Shown here: positions 25,663 through 35,567 of the stretch, piece by piece
Layout: every line of letters starts with the position of its first letter
Numbering within the stretch: position 1 is the stretch's first letter
Origin: Clostridiales bacterium
GTDB lineage: Bacteria; Bacillota; Clostridia; Lachnospirales; CAG-274
DNA: 37,661 bases
NCBI GenBank assembly: GCA_021204175.1
Contig: JAJPZT010000076.1
Coordinates: 1 to 37,661 of the forward strand
Reading direction: 5' to 3'
Notes under the pieces: model-generated
Told to the model about the DNA's origin: nothing
Seen by the model: only the letters and a program-made list of their open reading frames with translations
Database searches by the model: none
Program-made: the position numbers and the translations under genes

Positions 25663-26595
25663 TCACATTTCGGACAAGCCTTTGTCGCTGTAAAGATTGT
25701 AGGGCGTAATCTGATATACATAATAATTAAGCCAGTTGGAATAGAGAAGGTTTGAGTGGGCTTTCCACTGAACGTCAATAACCCCCTCCGGGTCGTCGTT
25801 TCTGAAATAATTTTCGGGAACAGCTGTTTTAAGCCCCTTTGCCCTGTCTCTCAAATATTCGTTTTTAAGGGTTTCCGTTTCATATTCGGAGTGACCCATT
25901 ACGAAAAACTGCTTGCCCCCCTGACCGGAAACTATATAAACCCCGGCTTTTTCCGATGTGCTTAAAATATTAAGCCCCGGGGTCTTCTCTATGTCATACT
26001 TGCTGACCTCGGTATATCTTGAGTGGGGCGCAAAGAAATAATCGTCAAAGCCTCTTAAGAGATTTTCGTGTTTATAGACCTTTGTGTGTTCATAAACTCC
26101 GAAAAGCTTCTTTTTAAGAGGTCTTTTTTTAATTCCGTAGTGATAATAAAGCCCTGCCTGAGCACCCCAGCAGATGTGGAAGGTGCTGAAAACGTTTTTC
26201 TTGCTCCATTCCATAACTTCGCAAAGCTCATCCCAGTAATTTACCTCTTCAAACTCCATAAGCTCAACAGGTGCGCCGGTTATAATCATACCATCGAACC
26301 TCAAATGCTTAATGTCCTCAAAGGTATTGTAAAAAGTGTTTATGTGAGAAGCCTCTGTGTTTTTCGAGGTATGGCTTTTCATCTGCAAAAACTTTATATT
26401 AAGCTGAAGGGGGGTATTGCTTAAAAGCCTTAAAAGCTGAACCTCTGTTTCCTTCTTTTTGGGCATAAGATTTAAAATCAAAATTTCAAGGGGTCTTATG
26501 TTCTGACTTACAGCACGGCTTTCGGTCATAACAAATATATTTTCGTGTTCCAAAACATTTTTAGCGGGCAGATTGTCCTGAACCTTAATTGGCAT
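25663..26595 (-). CDS. metA: Homoserine O-acetyltransferase, MetA family
   Basis: Activates homoserine by acylation as the committed step of methionine synthesis. The 310-residue protein keeps the canonical MetA numbering when started at 26595: catalytic Cys142 in HICWGAQAG and a downstream GHSEYE with the His-Glu of the active site. Residue 111 is Glu (GAPVELMEF); in this family Glu111 goes with acetyl-CoA use and Gly111 with succinyl-CoA, so acetylation is predicted despite the usual succinyltransferase label. The start at 26595 was preferred to the ATG at 26604 because the AAGGA site would touch the latter. No SAM riboswitch or Met T-box is visible in the short upstream region. Confidence 0.93.
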   Translation of the reverse strand: MPIKVQDNLPAKNVLEHENIFVMTESRAVSQNIRPLEILILNLMPKKKETEVQLLRLLSNTPLQLNIKFLQMKSHTSKNTEASHINTFYNTFEDIKHLRFDGMIITGAPVELMEFEEVNYWDELCEVMEWSKKNVFSTFHICWGAQAGLYYHYGIKKRPLKKKLFGVYEHTKVYKHENLLRGFDDYFFAPHSRYTEVSKYDIEKTPGLNILSTSEKAGVYIVSGQGGKQFFVMGHSEYETETLKNEYLRDRAKGLKTAVPENYFRNDDPEGVIDVQWKAHSNLLYSNWLNYYVYQITPYNLYSDKGLSEM

Positions 26596-26638
26596 ATACA
26601 ACATCCTTATCTATAAAAAATTATACTTAATTAATTCT

Positions 26639-26667
26639 ATTTTATACCATTAATGCATATATGTCAA
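26639..26667 (-). promoter_or_regulatory. Sigma-A promoter of metA
   Basis: Minus strand TTGACA (26662-26667), 17-base spacer, TAAAAT (26639-26644), overlapped by TGGTATAAA. Predicted leader is about 35 bases, too short for a SAM riboswitch. Confidence 0.7.
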
Positions 26668-26672
26668 TTTCT

Positions 26673-26707
26673 AAAAAAATATATGTTCATATAGCCTGAA
26701 GCTATAT
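26673..26707 (-). terminator. Weak terminator-like hairpin after the HMA gene
   Basis: ATATAGC-TTCAG-GCTATAT starts within the stop codon of the HMA gene; a seven-T run follows only 9 bases after the stem, so efficiency is doubtful. Confidence 0.35.
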
Positions 26708-26967
26708 CAAGACTTTTTCAAGAAGCCGAACAGTCCCTTTTTCTCATAAGGCTCACACTTATAAGAAGTCATTTTATACCCTGTGGGCTCAACAACAGCA
26801 TTAATTTCACTTTCTGAAATTTCTCTTTCCGCTTCGATTTCGCTTATTCCCTTTTTATGAGAAGAAGCCACCTTTTTAACCCCCTTAAGCTTTCTCATTG
26901 CTTCATTCATATGGGCTTCACACATTCCGCACATCATTCCGTCAATACCTACTGTTATTTTATACAT
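26707..26967 (-). CDS. Heavy-metal-associated (HMA) domain protein, copper-chaperone-like
   Basis: An 86-residue cytoplasmic protein with a ferredoxin-like HMA fold. The metal loop reads GMMCGMCEAHMNEAM, giving the CxxC pair that binds Cu(I) or another soft metal. Extra Met residues around the loop are typical of clostridial members. The C-terminal 20 residues (CEPYEKKGLFGFLKKS) add a Cys and a basic, possibly membrane-touching tail. AAAGGAG precedes the ATG. No copper ATPase or CsoR gene is close, so the partner is unknown. Confidence 0.88.
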   Translation of the reverse strand: MYKITVGIDGMMCGMCEAHMNEAMRKLKGVKKVASSHKKGISEIEAEREISESEINAVVEPTGYKMTSYKCEPYEKKGLFGFLKKS

Positions 26968-27004
26968 AAAAACATCTCCTTTGCAGTTGTCGTTTGCTAA
27001 CTGA

Positions 27005-27033
27005 ATTTTATCACAAAGAAATATTTTTGTAAA
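27005..27033 (-). promoter_or_regulatory. Promoter of the HMA-domain gene
   Basis: Minus strand TTTACA (27028-27033), 17-base spacer, TAAAAT (27005-27010), in the gap just after sigE. Confidence 0.65.
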
Positions 27034-27039
27034 GCCCTT

Positions 27040-27750
27040 TTAAAGTTCTTTAACAATCTCTTTTTTAAGCCTTGAAATAATCTTTTTTTCAAGTCTCGAA
27101 ATATAACTTTGGCTTATGCCCAAAATATCAGCCACTTCCTTTTGTGTCAGCTCGTCACCGCCGTTTTTAAGCCCGAAACGCAGCTCAATAATAATTCTTT
27201 CCCTTGTAGATAGCTTGGCAACGGCGCTTCTCAAAAGCTTTTTATCCACCTCGTCCTCAATTCCTCTGTAAATTACGTCAACGTCCGTTCCTAAAATATC
27301 CGACAGAAGAAGCTCGTTTCCCTCCCAGTCCACATTAAGAGGCTCGTCTATGGAAACCTCGTTTCTGACCCTTGTGTTTCTCCGCAGATACATCAAAATT
27401 TCATTTTCGATACACCTTGAAGCATATGTGGCAAGCTTTATTTTTTTATCCGCCTTAAATGTGTTGATTGCCTTAATAAGTCCGATCGTACCGATTGAAA
27501 TTAAGTCCTCTACATTAATCCCCGTATTTTCGAACCGTCTGGCGATATAGACCACAAGCCGGAGATTGTGTTCTATAAGAATAGTTTTGGCGTTGCCCTC
27601 CTTTTCCGTCCCCAAAAGGGCTGTCAGGCGTGTTTCCTCCTCGAAAGTCAACGGCGATGGCAAAACCTCAGACCCGCCTATGTAATAAACCTCGTCGTTC
27701 TTTTCTTTTCCGAAAATCCTTTTTAAAAAATCAAGCAGCTCCCCGAACAT
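27040..27750 (-). CDS. sigE: Sporulation sigma factor E (pro-sigma-E)
   Basis: Mother-cell sigma factor that drives early engulfment-stage sporulation genes. The 236 residues match the family closely: a short amphipathic pro-sequence (about 1-19), then [10 protein letters not shown] at the processing region. Region 2 carries [22 protein letters not shown] and [20 protein letters not shown], and region 4 [21 protein letters not shown]. The pro-sequence should tether it to the membrane until SpoIIGA cleaves it. It overlaps spoIIGA by 20 bases, which implies coupled translation. In Bacillus and many Clostridia sigG follows; here it does not. Confidence 0.97.
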   Translation of the reverse strand: MFGELLDFLKRIFGKEKNDEVYYIGGSEVLPSPLTFEEETRLTALLGTEKEGNAKTILIEHNLRLVVYIARRFENTGINVEDLISIGTIGLIKAINTFKADKKIKLATYASRCIENEILMYLRRNTRVRNEVSIDEPLNVDWEGNELLLSDILGTDVDVIYRGIEDEVDKKLLRSAVAKLSTRERIIIELRFGLKNGGDELTQKEVADILGISQSYISRLEKKIISRLKKEIVKEL

Positions 27751-28612
27751 TTAAAGCCGTCTCTCCCTTCATAATGTCAATATTTAAAAGTCCCTTAAAG
27801 CTTCCGTCAGAAGAAAGCCTGTTCGGGCTTAAGCCTATTTCGGCATTATAAACAGGCTCACCATCAATCATAATTTCATCGGGCAAGAAGCATAGCAAAA
27901 TGCCGTCCTTTGCCCCTAAGCTTCTAAAAGGTACAAGGCTTAAATTTAGCTTGCCCCTTTGCCTTTCGGCATATTGCCAAGGGTCGTTTTTCAGTACGTC
28001 CCAATTGGGCAAAATTTCTTTCAAAGCTTCAAGCTCCCCTACTATAACTCCCCTGCCGTTCAGCGGATCTCTTAACACATTTCCCGTATCCCCCAAAGCC
28101 TTAAAGCAAGCCTTCCTTCCGCCTAAAATAACTTCCACCTCAAAATATTCCCTTCCCCTGACAAGCCTGTTTTCATAAAGCTTAACCCCAAGCCTTATTA
28201 ATATGTAGGAAAACACACAGCAAGCACCCAACAGCGGCAGAGAAACCCTCATATTGCCCTGTTCCGAAAGAACCCCGGAGGTTATGCAAAAGTACACCCC
28301 GGAGCAAACTCCCCCTAAGCCGAAGCAGGTCAAGTTGACCAGCCCCCAATCCTTCACCGCTTCCTTAAGGCTTTTAGGCAGATAAGCAAGAAAAGCCGTC
28401 AGAAACACAAGGGCTTCGAAGCCTGCGGCGTTCCTGAAAACCGCCAAAGGCTTAAAAAACATAACAAGCTCATAAAAAATGCTTGCCAATGCCGCCGAAA
28501 AGACGCAGAACCAAAGACTTTTCTTCCTTTTAAAAAACATTCTTAAAAAGAAAAGTATCAGAAATATCATAACAAAATTGATTAAAAACAATATGTCTGC
28601 ATATACGGTCAT
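27731..28612 (-). CDS. spoIIGA: Sigma-E processing peptidase
   Basis: Membrane aspartic protease that removes the pro-sequence of SigE on a signal from the forespore. The 293 residues have about five N-terminal membrane helices (to about 145) and a cytoplasmic protease domain with the active-site motif ALGDTGN (Asp175), followed by [11 protein letters not shown]. As in the family, one protease domain is present, so a dimer is expected to form the site. The ATG at 28612 was chosen over a TTG three bases earlier; AGGAAG precedes it. Its end overlaps sigE by 20 bases. Confidence 0.94.
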   Translation of the reverse strand: MTVYADILFLINFVMIFLILFFLRMFFKRKKSLWFCVFSAALASIFYELVMFFKPLAVFRNAAGFEALVFLTAFLAYLPKSLKEAVKDWGLVNLTCFGLGGVCSGVYFCITSGVLSEQGNMRVSLPLLGACCVFSYILIRLGVKLYENRLVRGREYFEVEVILGGRKACFKALGDTGNVLRDPLNGRGVIVGELEALKEILPNWDVLKNDPWQYAERQRGKLNLSLVPFRSLGAKDGILLCFLPDEIMIDGEPVYNAEIGLSPNRLSSDGSFKGLLNIDIMKGETALNVRGAA

Positions 28613-28643
28613 CAAAACTTCTTCCTTTCATAAGATTAGTATA

Positions 28644-28677
28644 ATTATACATCTGCTAAAACAATTATTTTGGCGAA
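28644..28677 (-). promoter_or_regulatory. Candidate Spo0A-controlled promoter of spoIIGA-sigE
   Basis: Minus strand TATAAT (28644-28649) lacks a fitting -35 box at 17 bases. A Spo0A-box-like TGGCGAA (plus strand, 28671-28677; consensus TGTCGAA, six of seven) lies near -37, where Spo0A contacts the spoIIG promoter in Bacillus subtilis. Position and gene agree with Spo0A activation, but a single box is modest evidence. Confidence 0.45.
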
Positions 28678-28773
28678 AAAGGCTGACTTTAAATTAAAAC
28701 CGCCCTCTCTAATGCCCCACCCTTTGTAATTTATGCACAATTTTATTTAATAAAATATGTTAAAAACCATTTG

Positions 28774-28802
28774 TTGACAACCGCCCTCATAAAGTGTATA
28801 AT
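28774..28802 (+). promoter_or_regulatory. Sigma-A promoter of gdhA
   Basis: Perfect consensus: TTGACA (28774-28779), 17-base spacer, TATAAT (28797-28802). The spacer carries one copy of a 10-base direct repeat, AACCGCCCTC (28779-28788), whose other copy is at 28698-28707. Confidence 0.9.
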
Positions 28803-28808
28803 AGCAGT

Positions 28809-30323
<1,515 letters not shown>

Positions 30324-30355
30324 TTCTAAACTGAATAATAATATTTAGACATTTT

Positions 30356-30390
30356 AAAAGCTTTCCGAAAATCAATTCGGAAAGCTTTTT
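30356..30390 (+). terminator. Terminator of gdhA
   Basis: A perfect 14-pair stem, AAAAGCTTTCCGAA (30356-30369) with TTCGGAAAGCTTTT (30376-30389), ending in a T-run. Confidence 0.92.
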
Positions 30391-30416
30391 CCCTATTTAC
30401 CAAATATATCAGAGAA

Positions 30417-30717
30417 TTATAAGTTTAACTTTGATTTAAATGTCTTAAAACTTCTCAATTTATTTAGATCAAAATTTATAAGTTCAAGAACAGTTTCGGC
30501 AAAATCTATCCACTCCACATCTATTGGCAGTTCTCTAAAATCTATTATTAAATATGCATATCCTCTTTTGCAGGGAAATTGCAAATTTATTCCCGACAAT
30601 TTTTGTCCCTTGAGATTCTACAGGTATATTGCTTTTACTATATGGAAAAATAACAATATTATTATTTTCATCCGCAAATATATCTATAAATCTTGCTTCT
30701 TGTAAATCAACCTTCAT
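30417..30717 (-). pseudogene. Small AT-rich ORF split by a frameshift, function unknown
   Basis: Two overlapping 60-codon frames read as one protein if one base is removed from an AAAAA run near 30600. The first frame (start 30717, AGGA ahead of the ATG) gives MKVDLQEARFIDIFADENN and continues to PVESQGTK. The second frame continues GINLQFPCKRGYAYLIIDF and ends in LNKLRSFKTFKSKLNL. The joined product would be about 99 residues, acidic early and basic at the end. Both frames are much richer in AT than the neighbouring his and gdhA genes, suggesting recent transfer or relaxed selection. A sequencing error in the A-run is equally possible. I do not recognise a family. Confidence 0.5.
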
Positions 30718-30796
30718 ATATATCCTGCTGTTAATTAAAAGCTATTTGGGAAAGCACCCCGCCGCCGCTGCAAAGGGTAAGGCTTGAAAGCCTCCT

Positions 30797-31159
30797 TTAG
30801 TTTATAGTCGTCTCGTCGGTGCGGTTTTCGGCAGCTCTTTTAGCTTCCTTTTCTACGTTCATATGGGTTTTGCTTCGGCGGTTCATAAGTTCCCCTTCCA
30901 CGTCATCCCAGCTTAAGCCCTTTTGAGCCAAAAGCACCTCTATATGAAAGAGAACGTCGCAGATTTCACCTATAAGCTCGTCGTTATTTCCGCCCTTTGA
31001 CGCTATAATGACTTCCGAAGCCTCTTCGCCTATTTTCTTAAGGATTTTGTCCTCGCCTTTTTTGAAAAGATAGCTTGTGTATGAACCCTCTTCGGGGTTT
31101 TCCTTGCGTCCTTTTATAACATCAAATTCTTCGGTTAAAATATTGCCTAAATCACTCAT
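30797..31159 (-). CDS. hisE: Phosphoribosyl-ATP pyrophosphatase
   Basis: Second step of histidine synthesis: hydrolyses phosphoribosyl-ATP to phosphoribosyl-AMP. The 120 residues form the all-alpha MazG-like fold with the metal-binding acidic pattern KKIGEEASEVIIASK followed by ELIGEICDVLFHIEVLL. Here it is a separate gene from hisI, whereas many bacteria fuse the two. GGAGACAAA lies before the ATG. Last gene of the operon; no clear terminator follows, only a short hairpin around 30780-30795. Confidence 0.95.
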   Translation of the reverse strand: MSDLGNILTEEFDVIKGRKENPEEGSYTSYLFKKGEDKILKKIGEEASEVIIASKGGNNDELIGEICDVLFHIEVLLAQKGLSWDDVEGELMNRRSKTHMNVEKEAKRAAENRTDETTIN

Positions 31160-31174
31160 TGGAATTTGTCTCCT

Positions 31175-31531
31175 TTATGTCATCAATATCTCAATTCTTC
31201 TGAAAAAGCAGCTATAGCTGCCTGTGTGGCAAGCCGCCCCATCCTGCTCTATAAGTAAAAGCAGTGTGTCGCTGTCGCAGTCAAAGCGGATTTCCTTAAC
31301 ATGCTGAAAGTGACCAGAGGTTTCGCCCTTAAGCCAAAGGCTCTGTCTTGAACGGCTGAAATAGGTGGCTTTGCCTGTTTTCAGGGTCAAATTAAAGGAC
31401 TCTTCGTTCATATAGGCAAGCATTAAAACCTCGCCTGTCTTATAATCCTGAGCTATTGCCGGAATAAGCCCCTTTTCGTCAAATTTAAGCTTAACGTCGC
31501 TGAGTTTAACGTCTTTAATTTCAGTTTTCAT
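31175..31531 (-). CDS. hisI: Phosphoribosyl-AMP cyclohydrolase
   Basis: Third step of histidine synthesis: opens the adenine ring of phosphoribosyl-AMP. The 118 residues show [16 protein letters not shown], the [19 protein letters not shown] block, the metal Asp set CDSDTLL and the Cys/His site DGAACHTG. This is the stand-alone monofunctional length. It starts 4 bases after hisF and is followed 15 bases later by hisE. Confidence 0.96.
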   Translation of the reverse strand: MKTEIKDVKLSDVKLKFDEKGLIPAIAQDYKTGEVLMLAYMNEESFNLTLKTGKATYFSRSRQSLWLKGETSGHFQHVKEIRFDCDSDTLLLLIEQDGAACHTGSYSCFFRRIEILMT

Positions 31532-31535
31532 TGTG

Positions 31536-32303
31536 TCACCTTGTTTCCAGTCTGACAGGCAAGCCCCTGTCTCTCAAGTATTCCTTCAAATCCTTAATAT
31601 CAAGCTCACGATAGTGGAAAAGCGAAGCCGCCAAAGCCGCTTCAGCACCGCCTTCTGTAAGTGCGTCGTAAAAATGGGATTTAACCCCTGCTCCTCCCGA
31701 AGCAATTACGGGAATTTTCACCTCTGAGGAGATTGCTTTCGTAAGTTCTATGTCATAGCCGGCTTTAGTTCCGTCGCAGTCCATACTTGTCAGAAGTATC
31801 TCCCCTGCCCCAAGCTTTTCACATAGAGCCGCCCATTCAACGGCGTCTCTGCCTGTGTTCACTCTGCCGCCGTTTAAATATACGTCGAAACCGCCGCCCT
31901 GACGTCTTTTTGCGTCAATGGCAACAACTACACACTGGCTGCCGAATTTCAAAGCCGCTTCGGTAATAAGCTCAGGCCGCTTCAAAGCCGCAGAGTTTAC
32001 TGAAATCTTATCCGCTCCGGCTGAGAGAATTTCTCTGAAGTCCTCCACTGTTCTTATGCCGCCGCCTACAGTCAGGGGAATGAACACCTGTTCCGCAGTT
32101 CTCGCCACAACGTCGGTCATAATGGCTCTTGCGTCCGATGAAGCCGTTATATCCAAAAAGACGATTTCGTCTGCAAGGCTCTTATTATACATTGCCGCAA
32201 CCTCAACAGGGTCGCCTGCGTCTCTTAAATTTACAAAATTAACGCCTTTAACAACTCTGCCTCGGTTTACGTCGAGACAGGGTATAATTCTTTTAGTCAG
32301 CAT
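31536..32303 (-). CDS. hisF: Imidazole glycerol phosphate synthase, cyclase subunit
   Basis: TIM-barrel cyclase that combines PRFAR with ammonia from HisH to give IGP and AICAR. The 255 residues have both catalytic aspartates at canonical places: Asp11 ([10 protein letters not shown]) and Asp130 (VVAIDAKR), plus phosphate-binding GGGIRT and ASGGAG loops. It starts 3 bases after hisA. Confidence 0.97.
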   Translation of the reverse strand: MLTKRIIPCLDVNRGRVVKGVNFVNLRDAGDPVEVAAMYNKSLADEIVFLDITASSDARAIMTDVVARTAEQVFIPLTVGGGIRTVEDFREILSAGADKISVNSAALKRPELITEAALKFGSQCVVVAIDAKRRQGGGFDVYLNGGRVNTGRDAVEWAALCEKLGAGEILLTSMDCDGTKAGYDIELTKAISSEVKIPVIASGGAGVKSHFYDALTEGGAEAALAASLFHYRELDIKDLKEYLRDRGLPVRLETR

Positions 32304-32306
32304 TGT

Positions 32307-33023
32307 TTATACCTCGAACCGTTTTAATATATCTTTAAGGCTCAGTGCGCCGTTGTAAAGCGCCTTTCCTATAATTGCTCCGTAAGAGCCGACCTGAGCC
32401 GCTCCATCTAAGTCGCTCATTGAGGAAATTCCCCCCGAAGCGATTATGTTAAGCCCTGTTTTGTTAATCATTTCGCTTGTTTCAACGGCGTTAAAGCCCT
32501 GCATCATACCGTCTTTTGAAATGTCAGTGTAAATTACAGTTTTAACACCTAAGCTTTTCATATTAAGCCCCAAATCAACAGCCTTAATTTGGGAAACCTC
32601 CTGCCAGCCTGTTACCGCAACATAACCGTCTTTGGCGTCAATTCCCACTGCGATTTTGTCGCCGAAGGCTTTAACCGCTTCTTCCACAAGCTTTGGGTTT
32701 TTAACCGCCGCTGTGCCTATAATTACCCTGTCAGCCCCGGCATTAAGCCTTTCCTCAACGTCCTTCAGGGTTCTGACCCCTCCCCCTGTCTGAACGAATA
32801 TATTAAAATTACTTTTTATTTCCTTTAAAATGTCGTTTATACAGCTTTTGCCGTATCTTGCGCCGTCAAGGTCAACTATGTGAAGATTTTTGCTTCCGCA
32901 CTTAACCCATTCTTCAGCCGCCTTTAAGGGGCTTTCGTTAAAAACAGTTGCCTTGTTATAGTCTCCCTGTAAAAGCCTGACAGCCTTTCCCCCCAAAACA
33001 TCAACCGCCGGATAAATTTTCAT
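32307..33023 (-). CDS. hisA: ProFAR isomerase
   Basis: Amadori isomerase converting ProFAR to PRFAR, a TIM barrel related to HisF. The 238 residues show Asp8 (YPAVDVLGG), GGGVRTL, the second catalytic Asp at 129 (VGIDAKDGY) and [13 protein letters not shown] short spacer of 18 bases separates it from hisH. Confidence 0.97.
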   Translation of the reverse strand: MKIYPAVDVLGGKAVRLLQGDYNKATVFNESPLKAAEEWVKCGSKNLHIVDLDGARYGKSCINDILKEIKSNFNIFVQTGGGVRTLKDVEERLNAGADRVIIGTAAVKNPKLVEEAVKAFGDKIAVGIDAKDGYVAVTGWQEVSQIKAVDLGLNMKSLGVKTVIYTDISKDGMMQGFNAVETSEMINKTGLNIIASGGISSMSDLDGAAQVGSYGAIIGKALYNGALSLKDILKRFEV

Positions 33024-33041
33024 AGCAAAACGCCCCTTTCT

Positions 33042-33641
33042 TTATTTAAGCGAAGAAAAGTTTTTAAGTATTTGAAGCCCCGTATTTCCGCTTTTTTCGG
33101 GGTGAAACTGAAGAGCGAAAATATTGTCCTTCTGAACCGCTACCTGAATTTCTCCGCCGTAGTCCGTTGTTGCACTGACAACAGGCATATCCGTTTTTAA
33201 GTGATAGGAATGGACAAAATAAACGTAGGGACTTTCGCCCAAGCCCTCAAAAAGAGGCTCTCTCATTTTTATATTAAGATTGTTCCACCCTATCTGAGGA
33301 ATTTTCACAGTATCCGGCAGCTTTACAACCTCGCCCTTAATAAGCTTAAGCCCTTCAAACTCTCCGTTTTCATAGCTTTTGTCAAAAACCATCTGCATAC
33401 CGAGACAAATGCCCAGAAAATATTTTCCGCTGTCGATTGCCTTATAGACCGCTTCGTCAAAACCCAGCTTTTTAATTGTGTTCATAGCGTCCTCAAAAGC
33501 CCCTACCCCCGGCAAAACAATTTTGTCGCAAGCCTCAAGCTCCTTAGGGGTCTCGGCTATAAGAGCGTCCTGACCTATAAACTGAAACGCCTTTTGAACG
33601 CTTCTTAAATTTCCCATTTTATAATCGATAATTCCAATCAT
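33042..33641 (-). CDS. hisH: Imidazole glycerol phosphate synthase, glutaminase subunit
   Basis: Class I glutamine amidotransferase that supplies ammonia to HisF. The 199 residues contain the nucleophile Cys79 in LGICLGMQM, the oxyanion PGVGAF segment and the His-Glu pair in LQFHPEKSG. Its ATG shares one base with the hisB stop (TAATG), suggesting coupled translation. Confidence 0.97.
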   Translation of the reverse strand: MIGIIDYKMGNLRSVQKAFQFIGQDALIAETPKELEACDKIVLPGVGAFEDAMNTIKKLGFDEAVYKAIDSGKYFLGICLGMQMVFDKSYENGEFEGLKLIKGEVVKLPDTVKIPQIGWNNLNIKMREPLFEGLGESPYVYFVHSYHLKTDMPVVSATTDYGGEIQVAVQKDNIFALQFHPEKSGNTGLQILKNFSSLK

Positions 33642-34231
33642 TATTCCAACATTCCTTTTGTAGAAAGTGTTCCCTCAATACGTTCGTCAACTGTGCAAGC
33701 CATATCCAGGGCTTTGCCGAAAGCCTTAAATATACCCTCGGCTATGTGGTGGTTGTTGCTGCCTGCAAGCACCTTTATATGCAGATTTATGCCGCAGTTT
33801 TGGCTTAAGGCTCTGAAAAATTCTTCAACCATTTCAGTGTCAAACTCGCCTAATTTGGGAACTGTAAATTTTGCGTCATACACAAAAACGTCACGTCCCG
33901 AAAGGTCTAAGGAGCAGAGAACGAGGGTTTCGTCCATAGGTATAACCGCCCAGCCGTAGCGCTTTATGCCTATTTTATCGCCTAAAGCAAGGGCAAGAGC
34001 CTTTCCCAAAACAATGCCTACATCCTCAACGGTGTGGTGGCAGTCAACCTCTAAATCTCCCTCACAGCTTACGTCCAAATCAATAAAGCCGTGTTTTGCT
34101 ATATGCGTCAGCATATGGTCAAAAAAGCCTATGCCTGTGTCAATGTTTGAGACGCCTTTTCCGTCAATGTTTACGCTTATATCTATTTTTGTTTCATAGG
34201 TGCTTCTGCTCAGATCTGCGCTTCTCGGCAT
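33641..34231 (-). CDS. hisB: Imidazoleglycerol-phosphate dehydratase
   Basis: Removes water from IGP to give imidazole acetol phosphate. The 196-residue monofunctional form, without a phosphatase domain, has both manganese-site repeats: DCHHTVEDVGI and GSNNHHIAEGIFKAFG, plus FDHMLTHIAKHG. Because no histidinol-phosphatase domain is fused, another phosphatase must exist elsewhere. Confidence 0.97.
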   Translation of the reverse strand: MPRSADLSRSTYETKIDISVNIDGKGVSNIDTGIGFFDHMLTHIAKHGFIDLDVSCEGDLEVDCHHTVEDVGIVLGKALALALGDKIGIKRYGWAVIPMDETLVLCSLDLSGRDVFVYDAKFTVPKLGEFDTEMVEEFFRALSQNCGINLHIKVLAGSNNHHIAEGIFKAFGKALDMACTVDERIEGTLSTKGMLE

Positions 34232-34256
34232 AATATTCTCCTTTCGGGTCTTAGGT

Positions 34257-35552
34257 TCAGCCCTTGTTCATTCTGACTTTAACTGAATTTGCGTGTGCTG
34301 TCAAGCCCTCGGCTTCAGCAAAGGTTATAATATCGTCGCCCAAATCAAAGAGGGCTTCCTTTGAGAATGAAATAATGCTTGACTTTTTAATGTAATCATC
34401 TATTGAAAGAGGTGAGAAAAATCTCGCTGTTCCCCCTGTGGGCAAAACGTGGTTAGGCCCTGCCATATAGTCGCCCAAAGGCTCGGGGCTGTAGTGACCT
34501 AAGAACACCGCACCGGCATTTTTGATGTATCTCAAAGCGGAAAAGGGCTCTTTAATCGATACCTCCAAATGCTCCGGAGCAATCTTATTCGAAAGTTCAC
34601 AGGCGGTCTTTATATCGGGAGCAACAACAATTCCCCCGTAGCCCTCTAAGGACTTAAGTATAATTTCCTTACGTTCAAGCTTTTCAGCTTGTTTATAAAT
34701 CTCCTTGTTTACCTTTTCGGCTAAGCTTATGTCTGTGGTTATGAGAATTGCACTGGCAAGCTCGTCGTGTTCAGCCTGTGACAGGAGATCTGCCGAAACA
34801 AAAACAGGGTCTGCACTTTCGTCCGCAATAACCAAAATTTCGCTTGGTCCTGCAACGGAGTCTATATTAATGCTGCCGTAAACACTTTTTTTGGCAAGGG
34901 CAACGAAAATATTGCCCGGACCTACAATTTTGTCAACAGCACCGACCGTTTCCGTTCCGTAGGCAAGTGCGCCTATTGCCTGAGCACCGCCAACCTTGTA
35001 GATTTCATCTGCACCGGCTATGTCCGCAGCCGCAAGGGTGTTGGGGTTTACGTTTCCGTTTTTATCCGCCGGAGTTGTCATAATGACCTTTTTAACTCCT
35101 GCTACCTTTGCCGGAATTATATTCATAAGCACGCTTGAGGGGTAAGCTGCCTTTCCCCCGGGAACATAAACCCCCACTCTTTCAAGGGGTCTTATAAGCT
35201 GACCCAGCATTTCGCCCTTTTCGTTAGGCTCAAGCCAGCTGTTAAGCTTCTGCTTTTGGTGATAAGCTGAAATTCTCTCAGCAGCCTTTTCCATAACCTC
35301 TACAAGATCCGGGTCTGTTTCGGCATAGGCTTTTTTAATTTCGGCTCTTGTTACCTTGAAATTGTTTTCATTTACGTCAAAGCCGTCAAACTTCTTTGTG
35401 TATTCAAAAACAGCCTTGTTTCCGTTTTGCTTTATATTCTTCAAAATTTCGTCAACAGTTTCCTGAAATTTGCCTTCATTCTGCTTACTGCGGTTCAAAA
35501 GCCTGTTAAAAAGCTGTTTTCCCTGTTCACTGTCATATTTTATAATTTCCAT
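34257..35552 (-). CDS. hisD: Histidinol dehydrogenase
   Basis: Oxidises histidinol to histidine in two NAD steps. The 431 residues are the usual length, with VYVPGGKAAYPSSVLMN, VGGAQAIGALAYGTETV, the zinc/substrate blocks LLSQAEHDELASAIL and IAPEHLEVS, and AGPNHVLPTGGTAR. The ATG is preceded by GGTGGG, a weaker site than its neighbours. It starts 15 bases after hisG. Confidence 0.97.
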   Translation of the reverse strand: MEIIKYDSEQGKQLFNRLLNRSKQNEGKFQETVDEILKNIKQNGNKAVFEYTKKFDGFDVNENNFKVTRAEIKKAYAETDPDLVEVMEKAAERISAYHQKQKLNSWLEPNEKGEMLGQLIRPLERVGVYVPGGKAAYPSSVLMNIIPAKVAGVKKVIMTTPADKNGNVNPNTLAAADIAGADEIYKVGGAQAIGALAYGTETVGAVDKIVGPGNIFVALAKKSVYGSINIDSVAGPSEILVIADESADPVFVSADLLSQAEHDELASAILITTDISLAEKVNKEIYKQAEKLERKEIILKSLEGYGGIVVAPDIKTACELSNKIAPEHLEVSIKEPFSALRYIKNAGAVFLGHYSPEPLGDYMAGPNHVLPTGGTARFFSPLSIDDYIKKSSIISFSKEALFDLGDDIITFAEAEGLTAHANSVKVRMNKG

Positions 35553-35567
35553 ATACTGCCCACCTCA

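Noticed and set aside
26596-26706. SAM riboswitch or Met T-box upstream of metA
   Set aside because: The promoter lies only about 45 bases from the start codon and no T-box core or SAM-I kink-turn pattern is present.
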